From Thermoplasmata archaeon (GTDB lineage: Archaea > Thermoplasmatota > E2 > UBA9212), in contig DUKC01000185.1 in assembly GCA_013329495.1 (NCBI GenBank), positions 1 through 13,016 on the forward strand: DNA of 13,016 nt, in the 5' to 3' direction. Below, in pieces: positions 1 to 6,274 of this stretch (positions are counted from its first letter, which is position 1; the number at the start of each line of letters is the position of its first letter). The notes beneath the pieces are model-generated. The model was not told the DNA's origin. It saw only the letters and a program-made list of their open reading frames with translations, and ran no database searches. A program made the translations under genes and the position numbers.

Positions 1-27
1 AAATTCTTTCGGAGATACTGTCTTCAT
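1..27 (-). CDS. Possible start of a gene running off the left edge
   Basis: On the minus strand an ATG at 27-25 opens a frame that stays open to the window edge for nine codons (MKTVSPKEF). It lies about 40 bp downstream of the M20 gene stop codon, in the same direction, so it could be the next gene of that transcript. No clear Shine-Dalgarno sequence precedes it. Nine codons are too few to name a family, and the frame could be open by chance. Confidence 0.25.
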
Positions 28-66
28 TTGTAGAAATGAGTCCCAATTCCACAATTGAACGGAATT

Positions 67-1647
67 TTACCCTTCTTTATAATACTCCTCCATTAAAGGT
101 CTCCACCTTTTCATTTCCTCTTCAAACAGATCTAGAGCAGGCTTTGCATCTTTTGGCATATAACATTCGTATGGATATCCATCGCTCATTTCCTCAAACT
201 CATCTTTTATTTTTCTCAGTTCTTCTGGTTTGGTTAGAAGATCTATGCTTGTGCATGTAATTGTTTTCGCTCCCGCTAGCAACCCCTTATGAGCTATGTC
301 TGTAGCACCTGTTGCTACTATCCCCCAGCTATGTCCTGGAACTCCTAACGCCCAGCATGGAGTTCTCACAGTTGCCACTGGAGCAACTAAACTAATTTCC
401 CCGACATCCGTCGATCCTCCTCCAGTAAATATTTCTTGTGGTTCCATCAGCCTTATTTCTTTTGGTAAACCTTTTGGCTCAAGTTCCATATTCTTTTGTA
501 TCCGTTTCGCAAAATCTTGCTCTTCTTTCGTCCATTTCGGCAAACCGACCAACTTCATATTTTCGTGTATCACCCTTGCTAAAACCTCATTTGAATGCTT
601 CTGGTGGTATGCTTTAATCAGTTCTACCTCATACTCACAGCCGGTACCTATGGCACCTGCTTCGACACAGTTCAAGACCTTTTGATAGGTATCTTTTATT
701 CTTTCGTCGGTGTCTCTCACATAACACATAACAACAGACTTATCCGGAACTATGTTTGGCCATGCTCCTCCTTCCAAAATAACATAGTGAATTCTGTGCG
801 TCACGCGCAAATGCTCTCTCAATAAATTTATCCCTTCAGTCATGAGTTCAACCGCATCGAGGGCGCTGACTCCCATCCATGGAGCCCCTGCCGCATGAGC
901 TGCTTTACCATAATAAGTGACACGAACGCAAAATAATGCGTTTGAGTTAACACCATAATCTACTGAAAATCCGTTGCTGGGATGATTATCAAGAACTACG
1001 TCTACGTCATCCAGCATTCCCTCTCTCACCATAAATATTTTTGCGCTTCCCGACTCCTCAGCCGGACAGCCAAAAAACCTTACAGTCCCTTTCAGATCGT
1101 AGAGCTCCATGACATGCTTCAACGCAATAGCCGAGGCTACTCCAGTAGTCCCCAATACATTATGTCCGCAACCATGACCTGGGGCCCCTTCAACAACCGG
1201 CTCTTTGTGAGACACAGACATTTGAGAGAGACTTGGTAGAGCATCATACTCTCCGGTGATTCCGATCACTGGCTTTCCAGATCCCCAGCTTGCCGTGATC
1301 GCGGTTGGTATCCCAGCAACTCCAAGATCTACTTTGAATCCCTGTCGCTTCAAGGCATAAGCGAGGAGGTTAGACGATCTGTATTCTTGAAAACCTAACT
1401 CAGCGTAACTCCAAATTGCATCTGACAGAGCAGCAAACTCTCTAGCGTGCCCATCCAAAAATTGCATAGCTTCTCGCTTTATCTCATCTATCTCTGCTCC
1501 GTACGCTTTTGCTTCAGAATCGTAAATCACTCTCTCTCCCTTTGTTGTTGAGTCGTATTCTTTCTCTTCTGGAGTTTGTCCAATGCATCCTACGAACACA
1601 AAAAAGACCAAGGAGAAGATCAGGACCTTTTTTATTCTGTTACCCAT
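67..1647 (-). CDS. AbgB-like M20D amidohydrolase, predicted lipoprotein
   Basis: A metal-dependent amidohydrolase of peptidase family M20D, closest in motifs to AbgB (p-aminobenzoyl-glutamate hydrolase subunit B) and related N-acyl amino acid hydrolases. Visible motifs are EYDALP (133-138), GHGCGHN (157-163, with likely metal ligands Cys160 and His162), PAEESGSAK (196-203, Glu197/Glu198), His222 and His251, GGGSTDVGE near 415, and GHSWG with His439. The 526 residues exceed the roughly 480 of AbgB because of an N-terminal signal peptide ending in a lipobox (FVGC, Cys21). Known AbgB is cytoplasmic and pairs with AbgA; no AbgA is seen here. A lipid-anchored form would act outside the cell, perhaps releasing amino acids from amides. 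The ATG at 1647 is chosen because a TATA-like element lies 28 bp upstream. The family is secure; the substrate is unknown. Confidence 0.9.
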   Translation of the reverse strand: MGNRIKKVLIFSLVFFVFVGCIGQTPEEKEYDSTTKGERVIYDSEAKAYGAEIDEIKREAMQFLDGHAREFAALSDAIWSYAELGFQEYRSSNLLAYALKRQGFKVDLGVAGIPTAITASWGSGKPVIGITGEYDALPSLSQMSVSHKEPVVEGAPGHGCGHNVLGTTGVASAIALKHVMELYDLKGTVRFFGCPAEESGSAKIFMVREGMLDDVDVVLDNHPSNGFSVDYGVNSNALFCVRVTYYGKAAHAAGAPWMGVSALDAVELMTEGINLLREHLRVTHRIHYVILEGGAWPNIVPDKSVVMCYVRDTDERIKDTYQKVLNCVEAGAIGTGCEYEVELIKAYHQKHSNEVLARVIHENMKLVGLPKWTKEEQDFAKRIQKNMELEPKGLPKEIRLMEPQEIFTGGGSTDVGEISLVAPVATVRTPCWALGVPGHSWGIVATGATDIAHKGLLAGAKTITCTSIDLLTKPEELRKIKDEFEEMSDGYPYECYMPKDAKPALDLFEEEMKRWRPLMEEYYKEG

Positions 1648-1670
1648 AGTCTAATTTTATTTCGTTCTCA

Positions 1671-1680
1671 ATATTTAAAG
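1671..1680 (-). promoter_or_regulatory. Archaeal TATA box for the M20 lipoprotein gene
   Basis: The minus-strand sequence CTTTAAATAT is centred about 28 bp upstream of the ATG at 1647. Archaeal TATA boxes lie about 26 bp before the transcription start, so the transcript would begin at or next to the start codon (leaderless). No Shine-Dalgarno sequence precedes this ATG, which fits. Confidence 0.5.
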
Positions 1681-1848
1681 CCAGTGTTTTGATATTTTTG
1701 TACTCTGGAACTTGCGACTCAATCAAATAGTCTAAGAAAAAGATGAATTGGGAGACTCTTTAATTATTGTGGAGTTCGTTTGGAAAATCCTGATATCACT
1801 TGTCGTGCTGATTCATGCCTGCAACATCTTCTAAGAGACCAAAATGAG

Positions 1849-1878
1849 GCCTGACAATACGTAACGTAAGCGTCAGGC
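1849..1878 (-). terminator. Hairpin and T-tract at the 3' end of the rhomboid gene
   Basis: Perfect 7-bp arms (GCCTGAC at 1849-1855 and GTCAGGC at 1872-1878) flank a 16-nt loop. The rhomboid stop codon lies inside the first arm as read on the minus strand. After the second arm the minus strand reads CTCATTTT. This could end or stabilise the rhomboid transcript. The T-tract is short, so it is only a candidate. Confidence 0.35.
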
Positions 1879-2526
1879 ACTCCTCGGGTGATGGATACGA
1901 ATCAGCTTGGCCAGCAGCATAATCAGCATCCCAAAGGCAAATCCCCCAACGTGCGCCATGTATGCCACTCCACCCTGAACGCCTTGGTAAGTGACCAAAA
2001 CAAAAAAACTCAAAATGAGCTGGTACACAAACCAAAATCCCAAAAGATATACCGACTTTATCCTCGCTATCCACCAAAAAGGAAAGATGCCAACCAAGGT
2101 TTTCACTTTAGCATTTGGGAAGATTATTACATACGCTCCCAGCACTCCTGCAATCGCTCCTGAAGCACCGACTAACGGGATGGTAGAATAAGGATTGACC
2201 GCCGCTTCTGCCAGCGCAGCAACCACACCGCAACCCAGATAATACAACAGAAATTTGAAGTGCCCAATTCTTTCTTCGGTGTTGTCTCCAAAAAGCCACA
2301 GGTACCACATGTTGCCCACCAGATGGAGAACTCCAGCATGCATGAACATTGAACTTAATAAAGTGAAAAAACTTGGATCAGCAGGAATAAATCCAAAATC
2401 ATACAGATAAAACTCGTATCTACCGCTCAAAAGTGTGAACAAGAACATCACAGTGTTTATCCCAATCAAGCTGACAGTGATATAAGGGAATTCTAGAGTT
2501 GGATTTTCATCTCTTAAAGGAAACAT
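1873..2526 (-). CDS. Rhomboid family intramembrane serine protease
   Basis: A rhomboid (S54) protease that cleaves transmembrane substrates within the membrane. The 217-residue protein is mostly hydrophobic with about six membrane segments, the minimal prokaryotic core. Family hallmarks are visible: HxxxN in the second segment (His68, Asn72, with His63 before it), the GASG active-site motif (120-123, catalytic Ser122) and the last-segment histidine in AHVGGFAFG (His192). The serine-histidine dyad is intact, so it should be active. The start MFPLRDENPT is typical of prokaryotic rhomboids. No Shine-Dalgarno sequence precedes the ATG; an AT-rich promoter with a palindrome lies directly upstream. 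It is flanked by lipoprotein genes on the same strand, but a substrate cannot be inferred. Confidence 0.93.
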   Translation of the reverse strand: MFPLRDENPTLEFPYITVSLIGINTVMFLFTLLSGRYEFYLYDFGFIPADPSFFTLLSSMFMHAGVLHLVGNMWYLWLFGDNTEERIGHFKFLLYYLGCGVVAALAEAAVNPYSTIPLVGASGAIAGVLGAYVIIFPNAKVKTLVGIFPFWWIARIKSVYLLGFWFVYQLILSFFVLVTYQGVQGGVAYMAHVGGFAFGMLIMLLAKLIRIHHPRSA

Positions 2527-2534
2527 CTGTTTTA

Positions 2535-2572
2535 GTTTTATATAGATTAATTTAGCTTATAAAGTTTATAAG
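2535..2572 (-). promoter_or_regulatory. AT-rich promoter region with a 17-bp palindrome
   Basis: Upstream of the rhomboid ATG (2526) lie TATATAAAA (2536-2544), a TAAATTAA-like stretch near 2552, and a perfect palindrome CTTATAAAGTTTATAAG (2556-2572; 8-bp arms, one central base). Each palindrome arm is itself TATA-like. The copy nearest the gene (2556-2563) would place the start a few bases before the ATG. Which element is used cannot be decided from sequence. A symmetrical site over a TATA box could also be an operator. Confidence 0.4.
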
Positions 2573-2591
2573 TATCTTTCTTTTTCATCTT

Positions 2592-3210
2592 TTAGAGAAA
2601 CCTAAATGAACTGACCATCTGGTTGACCTGCTTGAGATAGTACTCAAAACCTTCAGAGGTTTCATTAATATTATCTGGTGCCCAATTATATTGGAGTGTA
2701 TATTGTTTTTGTCCTTTTTGTGCTAAGATACATAAACGTCTGCAATGCATTTCTTTAGATTCATTCATAGGGTGTTTATATTCGAAAGCAGAAATCATTT
2801 TTATCGCAGGCACGTTATCTAAGGTAAAATTGGTAAATTCTTCGCATTGGAAATTAGAATAAAGCTTCGGACCATTTTTTATGAAGTTCTGAGCTGCTTC
2901 ATAGTTTGACTTGGATTTTTCAGAATGAACGCATATTGTAAAAGGATCTAAGTCTGGAGGGAAAATAATAAAAAGTAGTTCTTTTCCGGATAAGGTTATT
3001 TGCTCCCATTCCCTCCAGTTCTCAGGATATCTTATTTTAAATCCCCCTTCTTCTGATTCATACCATTTCCAATTAGAAGGAATCTCCATTTTCCCAAGAG
3101 GAGTTTCTTCCTTTTCTTCTTTTTTGGACTCTTTTATACATCCACAAGAGCCCAGGAATAGAGCTCCAATTAGTAATATGCTCACTAAACAAATTACTCT
3201 TTTTTTGCAT
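2592..3210 (-). CDS. PsbP-like lipoprotein with an apparent frameshift at its start
   Basis: A secreted, lipid-anchored protein of unknown role. After a signal peptide ending LFLGSC and a charged Lys/Glu linker comes a compact domain starting near 'GGFKIRYPENW' and ending 'VNQMVSSFRFL'. This resembles PsbP/Mog1-like small alpha-beta domains of many prokaryotic lipoproteins; it has no catalytic signature. The open frame can be read back to a TTG at 3353, giving 253 residues with a 50-residue polar leader before the signal peptide, which is unlikely. A good Shine-Dalgarno (AAAGGAG, 3221-3227) precedes an ATG at 3210-3208 that is out of frame by one base. With six instead of seven A at 3200-3206 the protein would start MQKRVICLVS, an ideal signal peptide, about 205 residues in all. 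I therefore place the start at 3210 and flag a frameshift or base-call error. Confidence 0.7.
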
Positions 3211-3220
3211 TTTCTTCTCT

Positions 3221-3227
3221 CTCCTTT
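3221..3227 (-). promoter_or_regulatory. Shine-Dalgarno site that points to the true lipoprotein start
   Basis: AAAGGAG on the minus strand sits 10 nt before the ATG at 3210. It is the main evidence that translation of the PsbP-like lipoprotein starts there rather than at the TTG at 3353, and so that the run of seven A just inside the gene is one base out. Confidence 0.5.
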
Positions 3228-3328
3228 CTTTTGATTAGCTATTTGACTTAAGCGGTTTGAACATCGCCCTGGAATGATTGGCAAAGTTACTGCAGTATAT
3301 TCACTTAGATTTTCTAGTTCATACTTTT

Positions 3329-3490
3329 CTACTTCAACCATGCATTCACACAAATCGTGGAGGATTCGCTCCTCACGAGGTGTTTTCTAGGCAAACGCTG
3401 CATCCCTTTGATAAATGATGCTACTGCTGGTGCTGATGCATCATGGCAAATGTGATTTTCGATTACATTTTTGCGAATAAGTTTTCTCAT
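3329..3490 (-). CDS. Small 53-residue basic protein, unrecognised
   Basis: A 53-codon frame (MRKLIRKNVIEN... to ...VNAWLK, stop TAG at 3331-3329). It starts with ATG at 3490, whose first base is about 25 bp from the centre of a strong TATA-like element (GATATAAAAG, 3511-3520), the spacing expected for a leaderless archaeal mRNA. The product is rich in Arg/Lys, has Cys15, His13, His16 and Cys47, and has no membrane segment. I recognise no family. It is the first frame upstream of the PsbP-like lipoprotein on the same strand and could be co-transcribed with it. It overlaps the long, doubtful N-terminal extension of that ORF. It may also be a remnant of a larger gene. Confidence 0.4.
   Translation of the reverse strand: MRKLIRKNVIENHICHDASAPAVASFIKGMQRLPRKHLVRSESSTICVNAWLK
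3360..3374. other. Short perfect hairpin GAGGA-loop-TCCTC
   Basis: Positions 3360-3364 (GAGGA) pair perfectly with 3370-3374 (TCCTC) around a 5-nt loop. A second GAGG at 3377-3380 could compete for the CCTC strand, giving two alternative folds. It lies inside the small ORF at 3329-3490, so it could equally be a coding coincidence. Confidence 0.3.
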
Positions 3491-3510
3491 GTTATGACAT
3501 ATTATTCTCT

Positions 3511-3520
3511 CTTTTATATC
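3511..3520 (-). promoter_or_regulatory. TATA box for the small ORF and downstream lipoprotein
   Basis: GATATAAAAG on the minus strand is centred about 25 bp before the ATG at 3490, so transcription would start at the ATG itself. It is one of the best TATA-like matches in the window. Confidence 0.5.
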
Positions 3521-3608
3521 TTTTATGCTTGAAAATGTTCGACTTCTGTTTGATTCAAAAATTGTTCCTCTTTGTTAACTTTTCGTAGGGTTTTACTAAA
3601 TATTTCCG

Positions 3609-3645
3609 CGTGATAATCCAGTGGATATCGCGGTTAGATATCACG
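3609..3645. repeat. Nested inverted repeat with two GATATC sites
   Basis: The outer arms CGTGATA (3609-3615) and TATCACG (3639-3645) are perfectly complementary. Inside lie ATCC-AGT-GGAT (3616-3626) and two GATATC copies (3624-3629 and 3637-3642) 13 bp apart. Repeated palindromic half-sites of this kind suggest a DNA-binding site, though it lies about 190 bp before the gene at 3836, far for an archaeal operator. Confidence 0.4.
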
Positions 3646-3660
3646 TAAACTCACATAAAC

Positions 3661-3686
3661 TAGAGGGCCTACTTTAGATCCCTCTA
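3661..3686. repeat. Inverted repeat, 7-bp arms
   Basis: TAGAGGG (3661-3667) and CCCTCTA (3680-3686) pair perfectly around a 12-nt loop. No poly-T tract follows on either strand, so it is not an obvious terminator. Confidence 0.4.
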
Positions 3687-3806
3687 AATTCAGCCTGTCT
3701 ATCAATTGGTTCTTTATCCTCCCGCCCTTCTTTCTGTATCTTACGAAAGAATTTGCAATCCCCTACTTTCAATTTGCTGACATTGATAACATAGCTACAA
3801 AAAAAA

Positions 3807-3814
3807 CTATATAG
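3807..3814 (+). promoter_or_regulatory. TATA box for the lipoprotein gene at 3836
   Basis: CTATATAG, preceded by a run of A that could act as a BRE, is centred about 26 bp before the ATG at 3836. This is the spacing of a leaderless archaeal transcript. No Shine-Dalgarno sequence is present. Confidence 0.55.
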
Positions 3815-3835
3815 CCACAATATATTTATTTTAGC

Positions 3836-4693
3836 ATGAACAAAAAAAGTTTGTTTGCCACAGCTCTCGTATTTTCGTTCGTCTGTCTGACCTTTGTCGG
3901 ATGTGTCGAAGAAGAAGCAGGAGTTGAAGTAGAACCTGTCGAAGAACAGAAAGAAATAGTCATAAAGGAGCAACTGTCGTATTTTCCTCCAGTGAATAGT
4001 AAGTTCACATTCCGCGCAACGAGTTCAGGAGATAAAGCTGCGACGATCTCCCTATGGGAAAAGCCGGGAGAGCGCAACGAAATTCATCAATACAGGGGTG
4101 TAAGAGATGAAGTTAAAGGCAAAACGAGAGAGGGAGAGATCAGCGACTCCCTCCCAAGAGCGTGCGCATTGTGGAGGACAACGACACCATCTGATCCTGA
4201 TTTTCATGCTAACTTCTGCTATGCTTTGGGCGACTCTGCGATGTTTTATTATCTGGAGGAGCAGTCGAGTGGAGAACTAAAGTATTACACAGATTGTCTA
4301 AAGGCACTGTCCTTCCCACTCGCAATCGGCGACATCTGGACCGAAGAAACCTTTTTTTACACCTACGTGCCCGAGACAGGAGTGCCTTTGGCCCCAAAGT
4401 ACAAGTCTAGAGATCTGACCTCGGATTCAATAACTGTAGAGGTATCAGTCGACGGGAAAGAAACAGTGTCCACCCCCGCAGGTTCATTCGAGTGCTATAA
4501 AGTCACCACTGTTTTTACATCTAATACGGGAAGATTCATCACAAAGGCTACTACAACAACAACCATGGAACGGTGGTGGTCTCCAGAGCTAAACTACTTT
4601 GTTAAAGAGCATGACACCATTTTTATGGGCGCGATGATGGATTCCGAAGGAGTCATAGATAAGGTGTTGATTGACTACCATCTTTCCGGATAA
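3836..4693 (+). CDS. Predicted lipoprotein of unknown function
   Basis: A 285-residue secreted lipoprotein. It has a basic start (MNKK), a hydrophobic stretch and a lipobox FVGC (Cys23), then an acidic Glu/Val-rich linker. The rest looks like an all-beta extracellular domain. The C-terminal half has a pattern (TPAGSFECYKV, then ERWWSPELNYFVKEHD) that recalls DUF3108/TapB-like beta proteins, but the resemblance is loose and no function follows. Cysteines at about 109, 127, 148 and 219 could form disulfides outside the cell. It has its own leaderless-type promoter and is separated by 117 bp from the downstream operon, so I treat it as a separate unit. Confidence 0.8.
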   Translation: MNKKSLFATALVFSFVCLTFVGCVEEEAGVEVEPVEEQKEIVIKEQLSYFPPVNSKFTFRATSSGDKAATISLWEKPGERNEIHQYRGVRDEVKGKTREGEISDSLPRACALWRTTTPSDPDFHANFCYALGDSAMFYYLEEQSSGELKYYTDCLKALSFPLAIGDIWTEETFFYTYVPETGVPLAPKYKSRDLTSDSITVEVSVDGKETVSTPAGSFECYKVTTVFTSNTGRFITKATTTTTMERWWSPELNYFVKEHDTIFMGAMMDSEGVIDKVLIDYHLSG

Positions 4694-4745
4694 AAAAGAA
4701 GTCTCGATGGGCCGATTAAGAAGGGACTGAGATGCGAATAGGAGC

Positions 4746-4755
4746 ATTAATAACG
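4746..4755 (+). promoter_or_regulatory. Weak TATA-like element before the redox operon
   Basis: ATTAATAAC around 4746-4755 is the only TATA-like sequence in the gap between the lipoprotein and the operon. It would direct transcription from about 4776. The match is weak, and the operon might instead be read through from the lipoprotein gene. Confidence 0.3.
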
Positions 4756-4764
4756 ACTCACAGT

Positions 4765-4770
4765 AGGAGA
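4765..4770 (+). promoter_or_regulatory. Shine-Dalgarno-like AGGAGA at the head of the operon
   Basis: AGGAGA is followed seven bases later by ATA (4778) in frame with the FAD oxidase gene. The ATG overlapping its last base (4770) meets a stop after three codons. The good spacing to a non-standard codon makes the true start of the first operon gene uncertain. Confidence 0.35.
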
Positions 4771-4810
4771 TGATTCCATAAAAAAAAGCAATCCAAAGAG
4801 TTCTGGTAAT

Positions 4811-6274
4811 TTGAACACTCCCGAAAAAGGATATGGGGTTGTGTATCGCCCAAAGAAAAAACTAAGTGAGAAAAAAAGAAAAACAGTCTTCAAGAGGTTG
4901 TGTGACATTGTTGGTCCAGAAAACTTTTCTGACAAAGAGATCGATAAAATAATCTATTCAAGAGACTTCTGGCCGATTGCGTTGAGATGGATGTTAGAAC
5001 GGAAGGTTCCAGCCCTTCCAGACTGTGTGGTTTGGCCGGAAAACACCAAGCAAATTTCTGACATACTAAAACTTGCAAATGAGGAGAGCATACCTGTTGT
5101 TCCTTTTGGAGAAGCTTCTGGAGTGTTGGGTGGAATGATCCCGGTCAAAGGTGGGATCCTTGTTGACCTCAAGAGAATGAACAAGATCCTAAAAATCAAT
5201 GACAAAGATTTGACGGTGACTGCTCAGCCTGGTTTAAATTTGATGGAACTTGAGAGATTGTTGAACAAAGAAGGTTACACTATGGGTCACAGCCCCCAAT
5301 CGATCTATTGTTCTTCGTTGGGTGGAAATCTTGCCACTCGAGCGGCGGGACAATTCTCAACAAAATATGGAAAAATAGATGACATGCTGATATCTCTTGA
5401 AGCAGTCCTTCCCCAAGGCGAAGTCATCAGATCAAAGACAGTCCCTAAGTCATCAACTGGGCCCAGGATAGACAAGATGATGCTGGGATCCGAGGGGACT
5501 CTCGGAATTATCACAGAAGCAACTCTAAAGATTTGGCCTTATCCAGAAAAAAAAGAACTCCTCTCCTATGCTTTTGAGGGTATGGAAAGCGGTCTCGAGT
5601 GCATCAGGAAGATTTTGAGAAGGGGCATATTTCCTGCAGTGATCAGACTGTACGACGAAAAAGAGACTGCATTTAGATTTTATCAAACGGGCAAAGCAAA
5701 AGACAAATGTCTTCTTGTGCTGGTGCTGCAGGGTGATAAGGAACTGGTTGAATTAGAGACAAAGGTTTCGCAAGATGTTTGCAGGAAGCACGAAGGAATA
5801 GAGTGTGGCGAAGGTCCGGTAATTCATTGGTTTGAGACACGCTTCAACGTTAAGGAAGCATCAGACTTTGCACCGAGGGAAATCATTTTTGACACAATCG
5901 AGGTCTCCGTCACCTGGGACAAGTCCATCGAGCTGTACAACTCAATGATCTCAGCAATGGAAAACGTCAACGGCGTGATAGTCGCTTTTGCGCATGCTTC
6001 GCATTTTTATCCCCAGGGTGTCTGCTTTTACTTTATCTTCGGAGGCACTCCAGTTAAGGGAGCGGAACCCAATGAATTCTACACCTCTGTCTGGGACGCC
6101 GCAATGAGGTCCTGCCTCGATGCGGGAGGCTCGATAAGCCATCATCACGGCATAGGGCTCATGCGTGCCAGGTGGTTAGGAGAAGAGCTTGGTCAGAGTT
6201 TCGAAATTCTCAAAAAAATAAAGAAGAGCCTGGATCCAAAAAACATAATGAATCCAGGAAAGATGGGGCTTTAA
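4811..6274 (+). CDS. FAD-binding oxidase/dehydrogenase, alkyl-DHAP synthase/GlcD-like
   Basis: A flavoprotein of the vanillyl-alcohol oxidase (PCMH) superfamily that probably oxidises a hydroxy acid or related substrate with FAD. The N-terminal FAD domain (about 70-240) shows PFGEASG (98-104), GGNLATRAAG (171-180) and GSEGTLGIIT (226-235). The C-terminal domain ends with SHFYPQG (397-403) and SHHHGIG (443-449, His444-446), a signature shared with eukaryotic alkylglycerone-phosphate synthase (AGPS); it finishes with DPKNIMNPGK, usual for GlcD/D-lactate dehydrogenases. The next gene abuts it with no spacing and encodes a GlpC/HdrD-like iron-sulfur protein, the usual partner of GlcD-type dehydrogenases, which favours a dehydrogenase over an ether-lipid role. 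The TTG at 4811 is the longest standard start. GTG 4841, or a non-standard ATA at 4778 behind AGGAGA, is also possible. The core domain is unaffected. Confidence 0.85.
   Translation: MNTPEKGYGVVYRPKKKLSEKKRKTVFKRLCDIVGPENFSDKEIDKIIYSRDFWPIALRWMLERKVPALPDCVVWPENTKQISDILKLANEESIPVVPFGEASGVLGGMIPVKGGILVDLKRMNKILKINDKDLTVTAQPGLNLMELERLLNKEGYTMGHSPQSIYCSSLGGNLATRAAGQFSTKYGKIDDMLISLEAVLPQGEVIRSKTVPKSSTGPRIDKMMLGSEGTLGIITEATLKIWPYPEKKELLSYAFEGMESGLECIRKILRRGIFPAVIRLYDEKETAFRFYQTGKAKDKCLLVLVLQGDKELVELETKVSQDVCRKHEGIECGEGPVIHWFETRFNVKEASDFAPREIIFDTIEVSVTWDKSIELYNSMISAMENVNGVIVAFAHASHFYPQGVCFYFIFGGTPVKGAEPNEFYTSVWDAAMRSCLDAGGSISHHHGIGLMRARWLGEELGQSFEILKKIKKSLDPKNIMNPGKMGL

Larger units (their letters stand above)
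3491..3835. other. Intergenic region between divergent genes with several inverted repeats
   Basis: This 345-bp gap separates the small ORF (minus) from the lipoprotein gene at 3836 (plus). It contains a TATA box for each side (3511-3520 minus, 3807-3814 plus). Between them lie three inverted repeats: CGTGATA/TATCACG (3609-3615 and 3639-3645), TAGAGGG/CCCTCTA (3661-3667 and 3680-3686) and TTCTTTC/GAAAGAA (3728-3734 and 3745-3751). I see no convincing protein-coding frame. The inverted repeats could be operators or a structured RNA. Confidence 0.4.

Noticed and set aside
296..685. A 129-codon plus-strand frame opposite the M20 hydrolase
   Set aside because: It is antisense to the conserved C-terminal half of the hydrolase and shows no motif or promoter of its own.
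1796..2077. A 93-codon minus-strand frame overlapping the 3' half of the rhomboid gene
   Set aside because: It lies in a shifted frame over a well-supported rhomboid, and its translation has no domain pattern.
3211..3353. N-terminal extension of the PsbP-like lipoprotein starting at TTG 3353
   Set aside because: It puts 50 polar residues before a signal peptide and overlaps the end of the small ORF. A Shine-Dalgarno plus ATG one base out of frame at 3210 explains the start better.
3766..3790. A 25-nt stretch that on the minus strand begins GTTATCAATG and ends AATTGAAAG, like the ends of many CRISPR repeats
   Set aside because: It occurs once only, with no second copy, regular spacing or cas genes in the window.
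4811..6274. Calling the FAD oxidase a true ether-lipid (alkyl-DHAP) synthase
   Set aside because: Archaea build ether lipids by a different route, and the directly coupled GlpC/HdrD-like partner points to electron transfer. Only the motif resemblance remains.
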